Shown here one piece after another: positions 1 through 7,896 of a stretch of DNA of 64,000 nucleotides. Every line of letters starts with the position of its first letter. Within the stretch, counting starts at the first letter, position 1. This stretch comes from Streptomyces chryseus (GTDB lineage Bacteria; Actinomycetota; Actinomycetes; Streptomycetales; Streptomycetaceae), in the NCBI RefSeq assembly GCF_014650755.1, contig NZ_BMVO01000001.1, positions 186,001 to 250,000 of the forward strand, written 5' to 3'. The position numbers were made by a program, and so were the translations under genes. The notes beneath the pieces are model-generated. The model saw only the letters and a list, made by a program, of their open reading frames with translations. It made no database searches and was not told the origin of the DNA.

Positions 1-42
1 TCGGTCACGGGGTTGCTCCTGGTCGTGTGGGTCGAGCCCGGG

Positions 43-76
43 CGAGGGCGGGCCCGTGGTGCCGGGCCCGCCCTCG
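43..76 (-). terminator. Hairpin terminator after the translocase gene
   Basis: Positions 43-56 and 63-76 form a perfect 14-bp GC-rich stem (CGAGGGCGGGCCCG) with a 6-nt loop. It lies about 20 bp past the stop codon of the minus-strand TraB-like gene. There is no T-tract, as is usual for Streptomyces. Positions 1-42 hold no recognisable feature. Confidence 0.6.
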
Positions 77-94
77 GTGGGGTGCTGCGGTTGG

Positions 95-2179
95 TCAGTT
101 CAGCGGGGCGTACACCCCGTGTTCGGGGTTGGAGATCAGCCCCTCCTCGACCGCCGCCGACAGGGCGTTGCGGACGGTCCCCGCGGCGATGTCGGGCAGG
201 GCCTCGCGGATCTCCTTCGCGGTCATCTCGCCCGTGAGGACGGCCAGGATCCGGTCCTTCGCCGTGACCCGCTTCGGCTTCGCCGCTGCCTGCTGCGCGG
301 CGGCCGTCTCGGCCTCGGTCACCGGGGCCGTCCAATCGCCGTACAGGTCCAGCGCGTCCAGCGCCTCGACCTCGCGGGCGGTGAGGGTGAAGACGCCGCC
401 GCCCTCGGGGAACAGGTCGTCCAGGTTGTGGCCGGTGCCGTCCTTCGGCAGGTGCGCGTACAGGATCCGCATCATGCGCGGGGCGCTGCCGGTGAGGACG
501 TGGCCCATGCCGGCGGTGGAGGCGCCGTGCGGAACCTCGGTGATGCCCTCCATGCGGTCCTCGATCGAGAGGCCGCCGCCGATGGCGATCGGGATGTCGG
601 CCAGCTCCACGCCCTCGGGGAGCATGCCCTCCGTGGCCTGCCGGCCGGAGATCCCCGAGACGGTCCGCAGGACCACCCCGGTACCGGAACGCGTCTGCTC
701 GCGCAGGGAGCGGTCCCCGCCGATCCGGGACAGGTCCAGGGTCTGCCCGCCGAACTTCACGGCCATGCCGTACTTGCGGCCGCGCTCGGCGATGGCCACG
801 GAGTTGGCGGCGATCTCCTGGCCCTCGTCGCTGTCGTCGCACAGCCCGTTGAACTCGTCCAGGTCGAGGACGAGCAGCGGGTACGGGCTGGCCGCCGAGA
901 AGTCGTGTCCGACCTCGGCGTTGATCTCGCCGCGGATCGTCATCAGCGCGACGGCGGCGCGGGTGGCCCGTGCGGCGTAGGTCCGGCCCGAGCCCTGGCG
1001 GTCGATGTACTTTCCGGCGGCGGCCAGCTGCGCGTCCGGGTCGAGGGAGGCCAGCCAGGACACTCCGCCCGCGTTGGCGACGGCCGCCAGCCCGAGGACG
1101 AACGCCACCGTCTTGCCGGAGCCGGTGACGCCGACGACGTACCCGTGGAGCGCGCCCAGCTTGGGGTCCCACAGGCGGGCGTAGACGTCGGTGCCGTCGT
1201 GGGCGGTCCCGATCACCCAGTACCCGTCAGCGTCCGGCGTGAGGAGTTCGCGGGTGGCCGCCCGGGTGCTGGTGAGCGGCGAGGTCTCGTAGAGCGTCAC
1301 GAGGGCTTTCGAGCCGCCGTCTGTCTCGGCGATCAGCCGCAGCTCGGCGGCCTTGACGCCGAACGCGCTGCACAGCTGCGCGTGGTTGATCGTGGCGACC
1401 TGCCCAGACGGGACCTCGGCGAGGATCATCACGCGGCCTGGGTGCTCCACGACCTTCGTGACCCGGCTCCCGGGGATCGCTCCGTCGTGGCCGCCGACCC
1501 GCTCGCGCCAGTGGTCCTCGAAGGTCTGCCCGCCGCTGCGGTCGCTCGGGGTGATCGTCAGCCGCTTGCGGCCGGGGCCGCTCCCGAGCATGTCCTCCAG
1601 GCCGTGGACGGCGCTGGTGGGGACGTCGAAGACGGCGGCGACGGCGTCCAGGTCGAGGCGCGGGACGGGGAGGCCGGCCGGGGCGACGACCACGGCGGTG
1701 AAGTCCTTCCCGGTGGGGTGCAGCCGCTCGACGTCGGTCAGGCGGGTCTGCTGCGCGGCCTGCGACGCCGCCCACTTCGCGGCCGTCTGCTCCGCGAACC
1801 CGGAGGGGGCGGCTGGCGCCAGCGCGGTGCTGCTCGGCGTCCAGGAGGCGCGGGTGACGGGCAGCCACACGGCCATGAGCGCGCCCCACGCGACGGGGGC
1901 GGCGTACTCCCACCACCGGGCGCCATCGGCCGTCACGGCGGCCGCGTAGGCGGCGGCGCCGGTCAGCACGGGCAGGCCCCGCTGTGCGGCGACCAGGGCC
2001 GTGCGGAAGTCGGAGCGCGTGGCCCGGCGGTACAGCCACCAGGCGCAGCCGCCGCCGAGGACGGCCACGCTGGCGTTCACCCCGCCGTCGTCCAGCTGTG
2101 GGAGGGCGGCGAGGCACGCGGCACCTACCCCGTAGGCGGTCCGCTCGATCTTCGCCTGGAGGGGGAGGCGGCTCATCAT
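95..2179 (-). CDS. traB: TraB-like FtsK/SpoIIIE DNA translocase (conjugal transfer)
   Basis: The 694-aa protein is a membrane-anchored hexameric ATPase candidate for pumping double-stranded DNA between mycelial cells. Hydrophobic segments occupy roughly residues 15-110. A Walker A box (GVTGSGKT, Lys356) and a Walker B region (LLVLDLDEFNG, about residue 435) define the FtsK motor. The last 60 residues (from AKDRILAVL) form a winged-helix domain like FtsK gamma, the part that reads DNA recognition repeats in Streptomyces TraB proteins. The start is ATG at 2179 behind GAGGAG; a second ATG follows directly. It is the last gene of the transfer operon, and a hairpin separates it from the gene upstream. 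The family call is firm; the name traB is by analogy. Confidence 0.88.
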   Translation of the reverse strand: MMSRLPLQAKIERTAYGVGAACLAALPQLDDGGVNASVAVLGGGCAWWLYRRATRSDFRTALVAAQRGLPVLTGAAAYAAAVTADGARWWEYAAPVAWGALMAVWLPVTRASWTPSSTALAPAAPSGFAEQTAAKWAASQAAQQTRLTDVERLHPTGKDFTAVVVAPAGLPVPRLDLDAVAAVFDVPTSAVHGLEDMLGSGPGRKRLTITPSDRSGGQTFEDHWRERVGGHDGAIPGSRVTKVVEHPGRVMILAEVPSGQVATINHAQLCSAFGVKAAELRLIAETDGGSKALVTLYETSPLTSTRAATRELLTPDADGYWVIGTAHDGTDVYARLWDPKLGALHGYVVGVTGSGKTVAFVLGLAAVANAGGVSWLASLDPDAQLAAAGKYIDRQGSGRTYAARATRAAVALMTIRGEINAEVGHDFSAASPYPLLVLDLDEFNGLCDDSDEGQEIAANSVAIAERGRKYGMAVKFGGQTLDLSRIGGDRSLREQTRSGTGVVLRTVSGISGRQATEGMLPEGVELADIPIAIGGGLSIEDRMEGITEVPHGASTAGMGHVLTGSAPRMMRILYAHLPKDGTGHNLDDLFPEGGGVFTLTAREVEALDALDLYGDWTAPVTEAETAAAQQAAAKPKRVTAKDRILAVLTGEMTAKEIREALPDIAAGTVRNALSAAVEEGLISNPEHGVYAPLN

Positions 2180-2224
2180 CAGGTCTCTCCTCGGGGGTGC
2201 TGTGCGGGACGGTGGGGGAAGGGA

Positions 2225-2260
2225 GCGGGGCCGTACCCGGTCGGTCGGGTACGGCCCCGC
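2225..2260 (-). terminator. Intergenic hairpin upstream of traB
   Basis: Positions 2225-2239 pair perfectly with 2246-2260 (15-bp stem, GCGGGGCCGTACCCG). It lies between the stop of the 138-aa gene and the translocase start. It could attenuate transcription or stabilise mRNA ends. Confidence 0.55.
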
Positions 2261-2279
2261 GGTCAGGGGTGAGGGTCGG

Positions 2280-2696
2280 TCAGGTCGCGCGGTAGAACCC
2301 GGGCTTGGCCTGGATGACGGGCGAGGAGGTCGAGGCGGCGTTGATGCCGCCGTACTCCGTCCGGTGCTGCGTGACGACGTTCCCGGCGGCGGTGCCCATG
2401 GAGTCGGTGACGGAGGCGATGCGGGCGCCTCCGCCGGCCACCCGGCCGAACGCGCTGCTGACGTCCGCGATGCGGCCCGTGTGGCTGGCGGCCACCCCGG
2501 CCGCCCCGCACAGGTCCATCAGGGCCGAGGCCGCGCGGGCGTTGCGGCTCATGCGGTTCTGGAGCAGCTTCGCGTGCTCCTGGAGGGCGTCGGCGGCGGC
2601 CTGGAGCTGGCGCAGCTTGGCGGCCACCCCCGTGAAGCTGTTCGCGGCGCCCTCGCTGTTGGCGGGGAGGCGTCCGGCGGGGACGAGTGCAGTCAT
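2280..2696 (-). CDS. Hypothetical protein, 138 aa, element-encoded
   Basis: I do not recognise the family. The protein is mostly predicted helix: an Ala/Leu/Gln-rich amphipathic stretch near residues 25-50 (KLRQLQAAADALQEHAKLL) and a Ser/Thr/Gly-rich C-terminal half ending in GFYRAT. No signal peptide, transmembrane segment or Cys/His cluster is visible. The ATG at 2696 was chosen because the longer upstream frame is an off-frame shadow of the neighbouring gene. It begins 14 nt after the stop of the large Gly/Ser-rich protein gene and is probably co-transcribed and co-translated with it, which suggests a transfer accessory role by context only. Confidence 0.7.
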   Translation of the reverse strand: MTALVPAGRLPANSEGAANSFTGVAAKLRQLQAAADALQEHAKLLQNRMSRNARAASALMDLCGAAGVAASHTGRIADVSSAFGRVAGGGARIASVTDSMGTAAGNVVTQHRTEYGGINAASTSSPVIQAKPGFYRAT

Positions 2697-2710
2697 GGGT
2701 GATCGGCCTC

Positions 2711-4792
2711 TCAGCTGTTGTGGATGCGGGCGGACGGGGTGAGCAGACCGGCGTCCGTGGTCGCCTTCTGCACGGGCCGGTAGTGGCGGGCCATCAGGAC
2801 CTCCTCGGCCTCCGCGGCCTCGGCGGCGGTCAGCGCGTCTTTCGCCGTCTGCTCGGAGGTCTCGATGAGCTGGCGGACGGTCTCCATCAGGGTCTGCATC
2901 GCCCTGGTGGTCTTGGGGCCCTTCACGTTGTGGTTCTGCGCGAGGTCGTTGGTCATGCCCTCCAGCAGGGACAGGAGGCGGCGGGCCTGGCGGGTGAGGC
3001 CGTCGGCGTCGTCGTGTGCGCCCATCCCCTCGTCCACGAGGTTGGACAGGGCGCCCAGGGCGCGGTCCAGGTTGATTTCCGTGGCGTGCTGCGAGGGCAC
3101 GCCTCCGGGCCCGGCGGCGGGGACGGTGGCAGGTGCGGAGCCCATGGCGAACGGCCCTTTCGGCTTGGTGGTGGAGGGGCGGCGGCCGGCGGGCCGCTGC
3201 GGTGCGCGGGGCAGTCCCGGGCGGGCAGGGCCGACGGCCCCGGCGGGCGGGCGGGGCCGGGGCGGCTGCGGCCGGTTCGACCTCGCCGGGCCGTCCTGCT
3301 CGACCGTGTAGACGACCTCGGGTTCGTCGTTCAGCGGCGTGTCCCACGGCGAGGACCGCGCGCCCCACGCCCAGCCGCCCGGCGGCGGGCCGGGCGGAGG
3401 AGGCGGCGTGGGCCCCGGGCCGGGGGGCGGCGGGTTCTGCGCCCCCCGGTGAGCCTGCCGCCGCTTCTTCCACCGGCCGTGGAGGCCGCCGACCGTGCTC
3501 CGGACCGTCGTCCAGGTCCAGACCGTGGTCCGCGTCCAGAACGTCCGTGTCCGTCCCGTGGACTGCCCGCCCTGCCCGTTCGGGTTGGTCCCGGCCGTGC
3601 CGCCCTGCGGTGGCGTCGTCGTGCTGCTCGTCCCGCCAGGCGGCGTGCTGGAGTTGTTGGGGCCGGGCGGCCGCGTCGGCTTCGGGGGCTTGGGCGTCTG
3701 CGCTGACGTCGGCTTCGTCCACTTATCCCGGATCGTCTTGCGGATCCGGCCCGGCAACGTCGTCTTGCCCGTGCTGCCCTTCCCGGCCGGGGTGGTGCCC
3801 GTGCCGGTGCCGGAGCCGCCGCCCGAGGATCCCTTGCCCGAGCCTCCCCCGGAGGTGCTGCCGCCGCCCTTGCCGGACGTCCCTCCCGCGCCCGGCCCGG
3901 TCCCGCCGGACCCCTTGCCGGATCCGCCGGAGCCTGCCCCGGTCTTGCCTCCGGTGCCGGCCTTCCCCGAGCCGCCCGCCGGGGAGCCGCCCGAACCCGC
4001 CTTGCCCGAGGCGGCCTTGCCTCCGGCGCCTGACGTGCCGGCGCCGCCGGTACCGGCGCCCTTGGGGGAGGACCCTCCTGCGCTCTTCCCGGCCGGACCG
4101 GGGCCGGTCTTGCCGGTGGCGGCGGGGGCGGTGCCCGAAGGCCCCTTCCCCGGCCCGGTCTTGGTTCCGACGCCCTTCGGCCCGCTGACGCCGCCGGAGG
4201 CGTTGTGCGTCCCCGTGCCGGGCTTTGCCGAACCCTTCGACCCGGAGGGGCCCGAACTGCCTCCCGTCCCGCCGGAACCGCGCCCCGTGGCCTTCTTGCC
4301 GTACTCGTGGGCGGTCGGTACGGCGGCCTTCGCGCGGATGGTGTCGATGGCCCCCTCGTTCTTCGCGGCCTCGGCGTTGGCCTTCGCCGCCATCAGCTCC
4401 AGTTCCCGCTGGTGCGCCTTCGCCTCCGCGCGGCGGGGGCCAGACTCCTGGAGCCAGGTCTGCACCCCGGCGAAGGCCGCCATGGCGATGGCGAGGATGG
4501 CGGCCATGCTGAGTGCCCCCGGCCTCGGGGGCCCTGCGCCGTCGCCGCCGTCCTCGCCGGGGTCGGCGCTCTCGGAGCGGAAGGTGGCCGGCACCAGGTC
4601 CGGGGGCGGCGGCGGCATCGGGGCGGCGGGTGCGTCGAAGGGCGAGACTCGAACAGGGACGGGGTCGGTCGGCGCCGCCGGGGCGGCCGGCGCGGGGGCC
4701 GGGGGCGCCGGGGTGGATGCCGCCGCCGGGGGCGCCATGACCCCGGAGCGGCTGAACGGCAGGACGTTTCCGGGGCCTTCGGTGTCAGCCAC
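2711..4792 (-). CDS. Large membrane-anchored Gly/Ser/Thr/Lys-rich low-complexity protein, 693 aa
   Basis: No enzymatic family is recognised. Layout in order: an Ala/Pro-rich cytoplasmic-type N-terminus (1-85); one transmembrane segment near residues 95-115; a charged helix that may be a coiled coil (about 118-165); a roughly 200-residue Gly/Ser/Lys/Thr-rich repeat region with GSGKGSGG- and GGSGKGSS-type units; a Pro-rich region; a Trp/Thr-rich patch; and a helical C-terminal domain (about 570-690) with Leu heptads. The start is GTG at 4792, just behind AGAGGAGGGCAC; a GTG seven codons upstream lacks a ribosome site. It sits between two small genes in the transfer operon, so a surface or hyphal-bridge role in transfer is possible but is inference. 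Confidence 0.72.
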   Translation of the reverse strand: MADTEGPGNVLPFSRSGVMAPPAAASTPAPPAPAPAAPAAPTDPVPVRVSPFDAPAAPMPPPPPDLVPATFRSESADPGEDGGDGAGPPRPGALSMAAILAIAMAAFAGVQTWLQESGPRRAEAKAHQRELELMAAKANAEAAKNEGAIDTIRAKAAVPTAHEYGKKATGRGSGGTGGSSGPSGSKGSAKPGTGTHNASGGVSGPKGVGTKTGPGKGPSGTAPAATGKTGPGPAGKSAGGSSPKGAGTGGAGTSGAGGKAASGKAGSGGSPAGGSGKAGTGGKTGAGSGGSGKGSGGTGPGAGGTSGKGGGSTSGGGSGKGSSGGGSGTGTGTTPAGKGSTGKTTLPGRIRKTIRDKWTKPTSAQTPKPPKPTRPPGPNNSSTPPGGTSSTTTPPQGGTAGTNPNGQGGQSTGRTRTFWTRTTVWTWTTVRSTVGGLHGRWKKRRQAHRGAQNPPPPGPGPTPPPPPGPPPGGWAWGARSSPWDTPLNDEPEVVYTVEQDGPARSNRPQPPRPRPPAGAVGPARPGLPRAPQRPAGRRPSTTKPKGPFAMGSAPATVPAAGPGGVPSQHATEINLDRALGALSNLVDEGMGAHDDADGLTRQARRLLSLLEGMTNDLAQNHNVKGPKTTRAMQTLMETVRQLIETSEQTAKDALTAAEAAEAEEVLMARHYRPVQKATTDAGLLTPSARIHNS

Positions 4793-4827
4793 CGTGCCCT
4801 CCTCTCTGGTCACTGCCAGTGAGGGGA

Positions 4828-4875
4828 GACGGGCCCGCTCGCACGCGTACGTAGTACGCGTGGATGGGGCCCGTC
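4828..4875 (-). other. Intergenic double-stem hairpin
   Basis: An outer 9-bp stem (GACGGGCCC, 4828-4836 with 4867-4875) encloses an inner 9-bp stem (CACGCGTAC, 4842-4850 with 4854-4862). It lies between the 70-aa gene and the large Gly/Ser-rich gene of the transfer operon. Confidence 0.55.
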
Positions 4876-4914
4876 AAGTGACCCTCTCGGCCGTGATGAT
4901 GATGACGATGACGG

Positions 4915-5127
4915 TTACGTGCAGTGCTCGTCGTAGAAGCGGTCGAGGGTGGCGGAGAGGGCGTTCCATACGGACGGGTCGCCGGTCCTCTTCGCCTGCT
5001 GGAGCGCCCGGATCTTGATGAAGTCGAGCCAGACCCGGCCGAACGCCTCCGGCCCTTCCTGATGGGCGCGTTCGAATTTCTCCGTCCACATGGACGACGC
5101 CTTGGGCGTGAGCCCCTTGATCGGCAT
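4915..5127 (-). CDS. Hypothetical protein, 70 aa, transfer operon
   Basis: This small, soluble-looking basic protein (MPIKGLTPKASSMWTEKFER at its N-terminus) has conserved-looking aromatic and acidic positions (FGRVWLDFIK) but no family I recognise. Its ATG shares one base with the TGA of the preceding 163-aa gene (sequence TGATG at 5125-5129), so the two are almost certainly translationally coupled. The longer frame upstream of this ATG is a shadow of the neighbouring gene. Confidence 0.65.
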   Translation of the reverse strand: MPIKGLTPKASSMWTEKFERAHQEGPEAFGRVWLDFIKIRALQQAKRTGDPSVWNALSATLDRFYDEHCT

Positions 5128-5618
5128 CACGCCCCCCGCTGGTTCTTGAAGTAGTCGCCGAGGACCTTCGGGGCGCCGGCCGACTCCTCGTCGGACTGGG
5201 CGGGGGCGAGGCGCTCCACGGCCCGCGCGGTGGCGGTGTTCAGCGCGGCGGCCGCGGCGCCCTTCCGCTCGGCCTTCCGCAGCGCCTTGTCCTGGCGGGC
5301 CTGCGCGACCGTCGCCGGGTCGGTGGTCTCGTACGCGGTGACGGTCCCGCCGATCGAGGCGGCGGCCTCCCGCATCGCCTTCGCCGCCTTCCGCAGGGGC
5401 TTGACCCGCTTGCGGGCCCGCATGGTGGCCGACCACGGCATGTCGCCGTCCACGGCCCGGCCTTTCAGGTCCGACTCGATGGCGTCGGCCAGGGCCTCGT
5501 ATGTCTGGGCGTCGGTGAGGAGGCCGGCCCGGTGCTGGGCCTGCCACATCTCGCGGCGCAGGTGGTCCGCGGCCAGGGCCTGGACGCCCTGCGTGACGCG
5601 GGTCGCGATGTCGCTCAC
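5127..5618 (-). CDS. Hypothetical helical protein, 163 aa, transfer operon
   Basis: The protein is rich in Ala, Arg, Lys and Glu and looks largely alpha-helical, with a Lys/Arg-dense central part (RARKRVKPLRKAAKAMREAA, about residues 66-85). No transmembrane segment is visible. I chose the GTG at 5618 because AAGGAG lies six nt before it; the GTG five codons upstream overlaps that ribosome site. It is coupled to the 70-aa gene by a TGATG overlap. Its basic helices would suit nucleic-acid binding, but that is inference. Confidence 0.68.
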   Translation of the reverse strand: MSDIATRVTQGVQALAADHLRREMWQAQHRAGLLTDAQTYEALADAIESDLKGRAVDGDMPWSATMRARKRVKPLRKAAKAMREAAASIGGTVTAYETTDPATVAQARQDKALRKAERKGAAAAALNTATARAVERLAPAQSDEESAGAPKVLGDYFKNQRGA

Positions 5619-5721
5619 GGGGTGCTCCTTCACGGTGCTGGGCTGGAGGGGTGCGGGTCTGGAGGTCCCACAGCCGCACCGGCCGGGAGGGCCGGGGCGG
5701 CAGCAGCAGCGCCAGACGTGC

Positions 5722-5750
5722 CGAGGGCGGCCCGGGGTGGGCCGCCCTCG
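5722..5750 (-). terminator. Hairpin, second of a pair after the DUF2637 gene
   Basis: CGAGGGCGGCCC (5722-5733) pairs perfectly with 5739-5750 around a 5-nt loop. Confidence 0.5.
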
Positions 5751-5801
5751 TCGTGCGGTGTGGTGTCCGGCTGGTCGGCCGGCGCGGTACGGTCAGCGGC
5801 A

Positions 5802-5832
5802 GACCCGCCCCCGCTTCGTTCGGGGGCGGGTC
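5802..5832 (-). terminator. Hairpin terminator after the DUF2637 gene
   Basis: GACCCGCCCCCG (5802-5813) pairs perfectly with CGGGGGCGGGTC (5821-5832), loop CTTCGTT, 20 bp past the stop codon. Confidence 0.6.
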
Positions 5833-5852
5833 GTCTGCGTGCTGGCGGCGGG

Positions 5853-7028
5853 TCAGGCGGCGGTGGCCTCCTCGGCCTCGTCCTCCTCCTGGTGCTCCCC
5901 GGCGGCCTCCCGGCGCACCTTGGACACCCAGCCGATGGACCACCCGGTCTTGTCCGCGAGGTCCCGGACGCTGGCGCCCGGGGTGTTCACTACGAGCGCC
6001 CGGGCGTCGTCCTCGCCGAGTCGGTCATCGTTCACGGGGGTGTTCACCGGCGCCTGCTTGCGGGTGTTCACGGGCGCCTTTGCCGGGGTGCTCACGGCGT
6101 CCGTCTTGCGGGTGTTCACGGCGGCGCCGTCGGTGTTCACGGTCCGGCGTTCACGGCGTTCACGGGCCAGCTGCTCCGCCCGTTCACGGGCCTCCCGCTC
6201 CTGCTGCTCGCGGGCCTGCTGTTCGGCCTGCTGCCGTACGCGTTCCTGCTGTTCACGAAGCTGGCGCTCCTGGTGTTCACGGGCCTCGCGCTCCAGCCGC
6301 TCCTGGCGTTCACGCTCCGCCTCGCGGTCGGCCCGTTCAACCTCCTCGCGGCGGCGGCGCTCCTCGCCTTCGCGCTGCTCACGGACCATCTGCGCGTCGT
6401 GGTCGCGCTGCTCCTTGTCCAGCCGCGCGGCGTGTTCCCGGGCCTCGCGCTCGCGGCGCTCCTCCCGGTCCTGCGCCTGTTCACGCTCCTCGCGCTCGCG
6501 CTGTTCACGCTCGCGCTGGTCGCGTTCACGGGCCTCGCGCTGGCGCTGTTCATGAACACGCGCCCGCTCCCTCTCCTCGTGCTGTTCACGGTCGATCCGA
6601 TCGCAGGCCCGGGTGATCGCCCGGCGGTACGCGAGGGCGGCCTCCGCCGTGGTGATCAGGAGCAGCGGGGCGACCGCGTGAACAGCTACGCCGACGTGGT
6701 CCCCCTTCAAGGCGCTGTCCCCGATGTTCAGGGCCAGGGTCATGCAGCCGGTGAGCCAGCGCAGGATGCCCGGCCACCGGCCGCCGTGTTCACCGAGCGT
6801 GGACACCGCGGCGTCCAGGCGGATCACGATCACGACGGCCGCGTCCACGACGATCGGGAGGATGGGCGCCGTCCAGTCCCAGGTGTCCGAGGTGACGCGC
6901 TGAACGAGCGGCGTCACCGTGAGGACGCTGAACAGGACCGCGCCGAACGTGATCGTCCAGGTTCCGCCGGACAGCGTGCGGTCGATCGATTTGAGCTGCG
7001 CGGCCGACAGCGTCGCGAGCTTCTTCAC
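5853..7028 (-). CDS. DUF2637 (Spd-type) membrane protein with long coiled coil and C-terminal HTH
   Basis: The 391-aa protein has a DUF2637-like N-terminus with four hydrophobic segments (about residues 20-40, 52-72, 88-105, 112-135). This family recurs among spread (Spd) proteins of Streptomyces conjugative elements. Residues 140-300 are an almost uninterrupted Arg/Glu/Gln helix, then comes a linker with repeated Val-Asn-Thr motifs (about 300-345). The C-terminal 45 residues contain an HTH-like segment (SVRDLADKTGWSIGWVSKVR) followed by an acidic tail. The GTG start at 7028 follows GGAGG. The protein could link DNA to the membrane beside the TraB pump. The gene carries a dense set of CGTGAAC repeats, described separately. 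Confidence 0.8.
   Translation of the reverse strand: MKKLATLSAAQLKSIDRTLSGGTWTITFGAVLFSVLTVTPLVQRVTSDTWDWTAPILPIVVDAAVVIVIRLDAAVSTLGEHGGRWPGILRWLTGCMTLALNIGDSALKGDHVGVAVHAVAPLLLITTAEAALAYRRAITRACDRIDREQHEERERARVHEQRQREARERDQREREQREREEREQAQDREERREREAREHAARLDKEQRDHDAQMVREQREGEERRRREEVERADREAERERQERLEREAREHQERQLREQQERVRQQAEQQAREQQEREARERAEQLARERRERRTVNTDGAAVNTRKTDAVSTPAKAPVNTRKQAPVNTPVNDDRLGEDDARALVVNTPGASVRDLADKTGWSIGWVSKVRREAAGEHQEEDEAEEATAA
6030..6590 (-). repeat. 14 same-strand CGTGAAC heptamers; candidate clt/TRS locus
   Basis: On the minus strand CGTGAAC occurs 14 times here. On the plus strand this reads as GTTCACG at 6030, 6066, 6114, 6135, 6149, 6158, 6182, 6251, 6275, 6308, 6479, 6503, 6524 and 6584. 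Three near copies (GTTCAC plus another base) lie at 5985, 6042 and 6788. Only one copy points the other way nearby (6677). In the coiled-coil region it is read CGT-GAA-C (Arg-Glu) and in the linker C-GTG-AAC (Val-Asn), so the protein sequence alone does not explain it. Direct repeats of one short word, all in one orientation, are what TraB recognition sites look like. Confidence 0.55.
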
Positions 7029-7070
7029 GGGTACCTCCGTGGTGCTGTGGGGCGTGTGGGGGGGCGGCGG

Positions 7071-7601
7071 TCAGGTGCTGCTGAGTGCCAGCGGCTGGAC
7101 GCGCCACACGACCTCGGCGGCCGGCGGGAGCGCGGCACCCGGAGCGTGGGCGGTCCATCCGTCGCGGGGCGCCCCCTCCGCCTCGGCGGCGGCCTCCGCG
7201 CCCTCGACGGTGGTGTGGACGCTGTGGAACCGGCCCCGGTGGAACAGGACATAGACGCGGCCCGCGTCGTGCTTGCGGGCGGTGCGGAGCAGCATCCGTA
7301 GCGCCACCCGGTCCTCCGCGTCCAGGAGGACCTGCTTGCGGGCCTCGTCCACCTCGGCGCGGGCCGTCTCCACCTCGGCCCGGGCCGCGTCGCGCTCGGC
7401 GGTCACCTGCCGGAGCACGGCGTGCATGCCGACCTCGAGGACGCGTAGCGCCTCCTGCGCGTCGGTGCGGGTCTTGGCGAGGTCGGTCAGCGCCCGTTCC
7501 CGTGAGTCGTGGGCCTGGTCGCGGTCGGTGCGGGCCTGGTCGAGGTCGGCGCGGTCGGCGAGCAGGGCGGCGTGCGTGCTGCTGCGGATCATGCGGAACA
7601 T
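7071..7601 (-). CDS. Hypothetical coiled-coil protein, 176 aa
   Basis: The first two-thirds is a long Ala/Arg/Asp/Glu helix with heptad spacing (about residues 8-105), probably a coiled coil. It is followed by a small globular part (GRVYVLFHRGRFHSVHTTVE, about 120-140) and an Ala/Pro-rich tail. No family is recognised. The ATG at 7601 follows GAGAGGAC at good distance; the longer upstream frame overlaps the neighbouring gene and is rejected. It sits directly upstream of the DUF2637 gene in the same operon, so the two coiled-coil proteins might interact (inference). Confidence 0.68.
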   Translation of the reverse strand: MFRMIRSSTHAALLADRADLDQARTDRDQAHDSRERALTDLAKTRTDAQEALRVLEVGMHAVLRQVTAERDAARAEVETARAEVDEARKQVLLDAEDRVALRMLLRTARKHDAGRVYVLFHRGRFHSVHTTVEGAEAAAEAEGAPRDGWTAHAPGAALPPAAEVVWRVQPLALSST

Positions 7602-7617
7602 CGGGTGTCCTCTCGGG

Positions 7618-7896
7618 TCAGGTGCTGAACAGGGAGAGCTGCGCGGCGGCCAGGGCGGCCGCGTTGGCGGTGGTGCGGGCGTGGGTCCCGGCGTTGGCGC
7701 GGACCCGGGCACAGTCGGGGCAGACGGCGACGAGGCCGGAGGCGTCCAGGTGGACGGCCTCGACCAGGCGCAGCGTCACGTCCTTCGGGGCGAGCACGGC
7801 GGCCTGCTCCCAGCAGTCGACGGTGTTGCAGAGGCGGCCGTCCCGGCGGGTGACCTTCCGGAACCACGGGTGGCCGTTGCGGACCGGGGAGGTCAA
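7618..7896 (-). CDS. Hypothetical small protein with two Cys pairs, 92 aa
   Basis: Two cysteine pairs, one at CNTVDC and one at CPDC, suggest a small zinc-binding fold. N-terminal aromatic and basic residues (GHPWFRKVTRRDG) resemble small HNH-like or zinc-ribbon proteins, but no complete catalytic motif is seen. The only plausible start is TTG at 7896, which overlaps the TGA of the upstream gene in a TTGA. That would couple the two genes. The family and the start are both uncertain. Confidence 0.55.
   Translation of the reverse strand: MTSPVRNGHPWFRKVTRRDGRLCNTVDCWEQAAVLAPKDVTLRLVEAVHLDASGLVAVCPDCARVRANAGTHARTTANAAALAAAQLSLFST

Noticed and set aside
6137..6589. A separate minus-strand frame rich in Ser-Val-Asn repeats
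   Set aside because: It is the DUF2637 gene read out of frame; its repeats reflect the CGTGAAC words described as a finding.
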